A stretch of DNA of 58,257 nucleotides from Asaia bogorensis (lineage in GTDB: Bacteria; Pseudomonadota; Alphaproteobacteria; Acetobacterales; Acetobacteraceae). The position numbers were made by a program, and so were the translations under genes. A model generated the notes under the pieces. That model searched no databases and was not told the DNA's origin. It was given only the letters and a program-made list of their open reading frames with translations. The stretch covers positions 1-58,257 of the forward strand of contig CAMDGX010000021.1 of NCBI GenBank assembly GCA_945897825.1, written 5' to 3'. Of this stretch, positions 55,719 through 58,257 are shown piece after piece; positions within the stretch are counted from its first letter, which is position 1; every line of letters begins with the position of its first letter.

Positions 55719-58178
55719 ATGAGCGCAGCGCAACAACCGGCCCCGCGTGCCAGCGCGCTGGCCGGCATCCGCGTGGCTGAGCTGGGAGAAGGCGCCGGCC
55801 TCGCCTATGCCGGCAAGCTCTTTGCCGACCTCGGCGCCCAGGTGGCCAAGCTGGAGGCCGAAGCAGGCGATCCGCTCCGCCGCCTGCCCCCCCTGGTCGA
55901 GGTTGCTCCCGGCCAGCACGAAAGCGGCTGGTTCGCCTGGCTCAACACCAACAAGCGCAGCCTCACCGCCACCCCCGAGCGCATCGCCGCCATCCTGGCC
56001 GCCAGCGACGTCCTGCTCGATGGCCGCCCCGTCGCCGAACAACTCTCCCCCGCCACCGGCCACGCCGTCCTGCGCGCCGCCCACCCCAACCTGCACATCA
56101 TCTCGCTCAGCTGGTTCGGCCTCAGCGGCCCCTACCGCGACCACGCCGCCACCGACAGCACCATGCGCGCGCTGGCCGGCCTGGTGAAGAACACCGGCCC
56201 CGTCGAACGCCCTGCGATGATGCCGGATTACCAGGGCTTCGCCCCCCAGGGCCTCACCGCCTTCACCGCCGCCTGCGCCGCGCTCTGGTCCGGCAGCGCC
56301 GGCCGCCTGTTCGAGATCAGCGCGCACGACGCGAACGCGGTGATCTCCGAATACCAGGCCGTCATCACCTTCAGCCCCGGCCCGCCGGAGCAACGCCGCG
56401 GCATCAACCGCTGGCACCCGACCTTCCCCATGGGCTGCTACCCCTGCAAGGAAGGCTGGCTCGGCATCACCGTCCTGACGCCCGACCAGTGGCGCAACTG
56501 GTGCGCCATGCTCGGCACGGACGACCTCGCCGAGGAACCCCGCTTCGCCACCTCCCCGCAACGCCTCGAAGCCGCCGACGAACTGGAATCCCTCTACCGC
56601 CCCATCCTGCTCACCCGCACCGCCCGCGAATGGTTCGAGGAGGGGCTGCGCCGCCGCATCCCCCTGGTCATGGTCCCCAGCATGGCCGACCTGCTGGCCG
56701 AGCCCGTGCACCAGGGCCGCGGCGCCTTCGGCACGGTGAAGATCGGCAGCGCAAGCTTCCAGGCCCCGGTGATCCCGCAGCGCCTGAACGACACCCCGCC
56801 CGCCCCCGGAGGCACGTCGCCCCGCGCCGGCGCCGACAACGCCATGCCTCTCCCCGAACCCCGCGCCCGCGTCGCGGCCCCGGCACCGGCCAACCTGCCC
56901 CTCGCCGGCCTGCGCATCGTCGACATGGCCATGGGCTGGGCCGGCCCGCTCACCACCCGCCAGATGGCCGACCTCGGCGCCGAGGTCATCAAGATCGAGG
57001 GGCGCGCCTACCCCGACTGGTGGCGCGGCCACGACTATTCCGACCAGTCGATCAAGGACCACGTCTACGAAACCCGCCTCAACTTCAACGCGCTCAACCG
57101 CAACAAGCACGGCATCACGCTCGACCTCACCCGCCCCGAAGGTGCGGACCTCGCCCGCAAGCTGGTCATGACCGCCGATGCGGTGGTGGAAAACTACTCC
57201 CAGGGCGTCCTCCCCAAGCTCGGCCTCGACTACCCGAACCTGGTCAAGATCAAGCCCGACCTCGTCATGGTCACGATGCCCGCCTACGCCGCCGGCACCG
57301 CCTGGGCCGAAACCCGCGCCTACGGCTCCACCCTCGAACAGGGCTCCGGCCTGCCCAGCATCACCGGCGAGGAGGGCTGGCCCCCCACCATGAACCACGT
57401 CGCCGGCGGCGACCCCAATGGCGGCTTCAACGCCGCCGCCGCCCTCATCGCCGCCCTCCTGCACAGGAAGCGCACGGGGCAGGGGCAGCTCATCGACCTC
57501 AGCCAGGTCGAATGCATGCTGCCGCTGGCCGCCTCCGGCATCATCGCCCAATCCACCACCGGCCAGCCGCCCCGCCGCTGGGGCAATCGCCACCCGCTCT
57601 TCGTCCCGCACGGCGCCTTCCGCTGCCGCGGCGCCGATGCCTGGCTCGTTGTGGCGATCACCAGCGACACCGCCTTCCGCCGCCTCTGCCACATCATCGG
57701 CCGCCCCGACCTCGGCGACGACCCCACCCTGGCCACCGCCGAAGGCCGCCGCGTCCGCGAGGCCGAGCTCGAAGCCGCCATCACCAATTGGACCGAAACC
57801 CAGCTGCCCGACGACGCCATGGCCGAACTCCAGGTCAAGGGCATCGCCGCCGGCGTGGCGCGCGGCTTCAACGAGCTGATCACCGGCGAAACCCACCTCC
57901 TCGCCCGCGGCTTCTGGCAACAAATCGACCGCCCGATCCTCGGCCGCCACTGGCAGCCCACCCCCACCTTCCGCGAGAACGCCCGCCCCTACGCCATCCG
58001 CTCGCCCGCCCCCACGCTGGGCCAATACACCCGCGATGTGCTCTCCCGCATCCTCGGCCTGTCGAATTCCGAGCTGGACCGCCTGGAATCCGATCGCATC
58101 ATCGGCGAAGCTCCCATCCCAACCAGCGAACGCGCCCCCCGCAGCGCGGCACAACTCCGGGAAGCATCCAAGGCATGA
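55719..58178 (+). CDS. class III CoA-transferase, two fused CaiB/BaiF domains
   Basis: An 819-residue protein made of two CaiB/BaiF-type halves: about 15-390 (LAGIRVAELGEGAGLAYAGK) and about 400-790 (LAGLRIVDMAMGWAGPLTTR). The family moves CoA between carboxylic acids through an aspartyl intermediate. The Asp is visible in the first half (AATDSTMRALAGL) but the matching spot in the second half reads RAYGSTLEQGSGL. The start has GGGAGGAGG upstream, and the gene lies 31 bp after the biotin carrier, so the two are probably cotranscribed. Substrate unknown. Confidence 0.88.
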   Translation: MSAAQQPAPRASALAGIRVAELGEGAGLAYAGKLFADLGAQVAKLEAEAGDPLRRLPPLVEVAPGQHESGWFAWLNTNKRSLTATPERIAAILAASDVLLDGRPVAEQLSPATGHAVLRAAHPNLHIISLSWFGLSGPYRDHAATDSTMRALAGLVKNTGPVERPAMMPDYQGFAPQGLTAFTAACAALWSGSAGRLFEISAHDANAVISEYQAVITFSPGPPEQRRGINRWHPTFPMGCYPCKEGWLGITVLTPDQWRNWCAMLGTDDLAEEPRFATSPQRLEAADELESLYRPILLTRTAREWFEEGLRRRIPLVMVPSMADLLAEPVHQGRGAFGTVKIGSASFQAPVIPQRLNDTPPAPGGTSPRAGADNAMPLPEPRARVAAPAPANLPLAGLRIVDMAMGWAGPLTTRQMADLGAEVIKIEGRAYPDWWRGHDYSDQSIKDHVYETRLNFNALNRNKHGITLDLTRPEGADLARKLVMTADAVVENYSQGVLPKLGLDYPNLVKIKPDLVMVTMPAYAAGTAWAETRAYGSTLEQGSGLPSITGEEGWPPTMNHVAGGDPNGGFNAAAALIAALLHRKRTGQGQLIDLSQVECMLPLAASGIIAQSTTGQPPRRWGNRHPLFVPHGAFRCRGADAWLVVAITSDTAFRRLCHIIGRPDLGDDPTLATAEGRRVREAELEAAITNWTETQLPDDAMAELQVKGIAAGVARGFNELITGETHLLARGFWQQIDRPILGRHWQPTPTFRENARPYAIRSPAPTLGQYTRDVLSRILGLSNSELDRLESDRIIGEAPIPTSERAPRSAAQLREASKA

Positions 58179-58183
58179 AGGCA

Positions 58184-58257
58184 AGGAAGCAGCGGGGCTT
58201 TGCCCCGCGCCCCACCAGGGGGCCGAGCCCCCTGGACCCTCAAATGATGGGGGTCTG
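58184..58257. repeat. GC-rich palindromic repeat, family B, copy 2, cut by window end
   Basis: Hairpins GCGGGGC-TTT-GCCCCGC and CCAGGGGGC-CGA-GCCCCCTGG are followed by GACCCTCA, matching the left half of copy 1 (GGGGGGCCGAGCCCCCTGGA and CCCTCA). It begins 6 bp after the CoA-transferase stop and continues out of the window. Confidence 0.75.

Overview
This very GC-rich window reads as chromosomal housekeeping DNA from an alphaproteobacterium, most likely an Acetobacteraceae-type Rhodospirillales. The signs are a long-linker FtsZ ending in an IPTFLRRQ-type tail, the gene runs lpxC-bamD-recN-ligA and yqeY-dnaG-rpoD, a DUF1127 protein, a stand-alone Hint protein and class III CoA-transferases. The family assignment is inferred from gene style and cannot be proven from the window. 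There is no phage, integrase, insertion sequence, CRISPR array or tRNA.

Layout. 1-9.5 kb: loosely linked accessory and housekeeping genes (partial unknown gene, GNAT, PhyH-type dioxygenase, DUF1127, LysR regulator, prolyl-tRNA editing protein, Hint protein, ABC-F ATPase, ndk, an orphan OmpR-type regulator). 9.6-35.05 kb: one long minus-strand division and envelope cluster, in transcription order mraZ-rsmH-ftsL-ftsI-murE-murF-mraY-murD-ftsW-murG-murC-murB-ddl-ftsQ-ftsA-ftsZ-lpxC-bamD-recN-ligA. Most junctions from mraZ to ftsQ overlap by 1-14 nt, which suggests translational coupling. 35.05-36.7 kb: the mraZ control region, the RNase P RNA gene and a DjlA-like co-chaperone. 36.9-43.4 kb: a fused 5-oxoprolinase-type hydantoinase and an AsmA-family protein on the plus strand. 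43.4-50.2 kb: a minus-strand carA-(small ORF)-carB-greA-ilvA run. 50.3-54.7 kb: the macromolecular-synthesis set yqeY-dnaG-rpoD. 54.7-58.2 kb: GNAT, biotin carrier protein and a double-domain CoA-transferase.

Most notable signal. CarA carries an N-terminal helix-turn-helix domain. Directly in front of this gene are two nearly identical 19-bp inverted repeats. One fills the 17-bp spacer of a good sigma70-like promoter whose predicted transcription start falls on the ATG. This looks like a metabolic enzyme subunit that represses its own, possibly leaderless, promoter. An internal ribosome-binding site would also allow a normal CarA without the DNA-binding domain.

Two families of large intergenic palindromes are also present. 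Family A (four copies) has nearly invariant A/T-rich flanking hairpins and a central stem whose sequence changes from copy to copy while pairing is kept. Family B (one full copy, one cut by the window end) is G/C-rich. Every copy abuts a gene 3' end. Upstream of mraZ there are three TGGG boxes exactly 10 bp apart, matching the known MraZ operator pattern.
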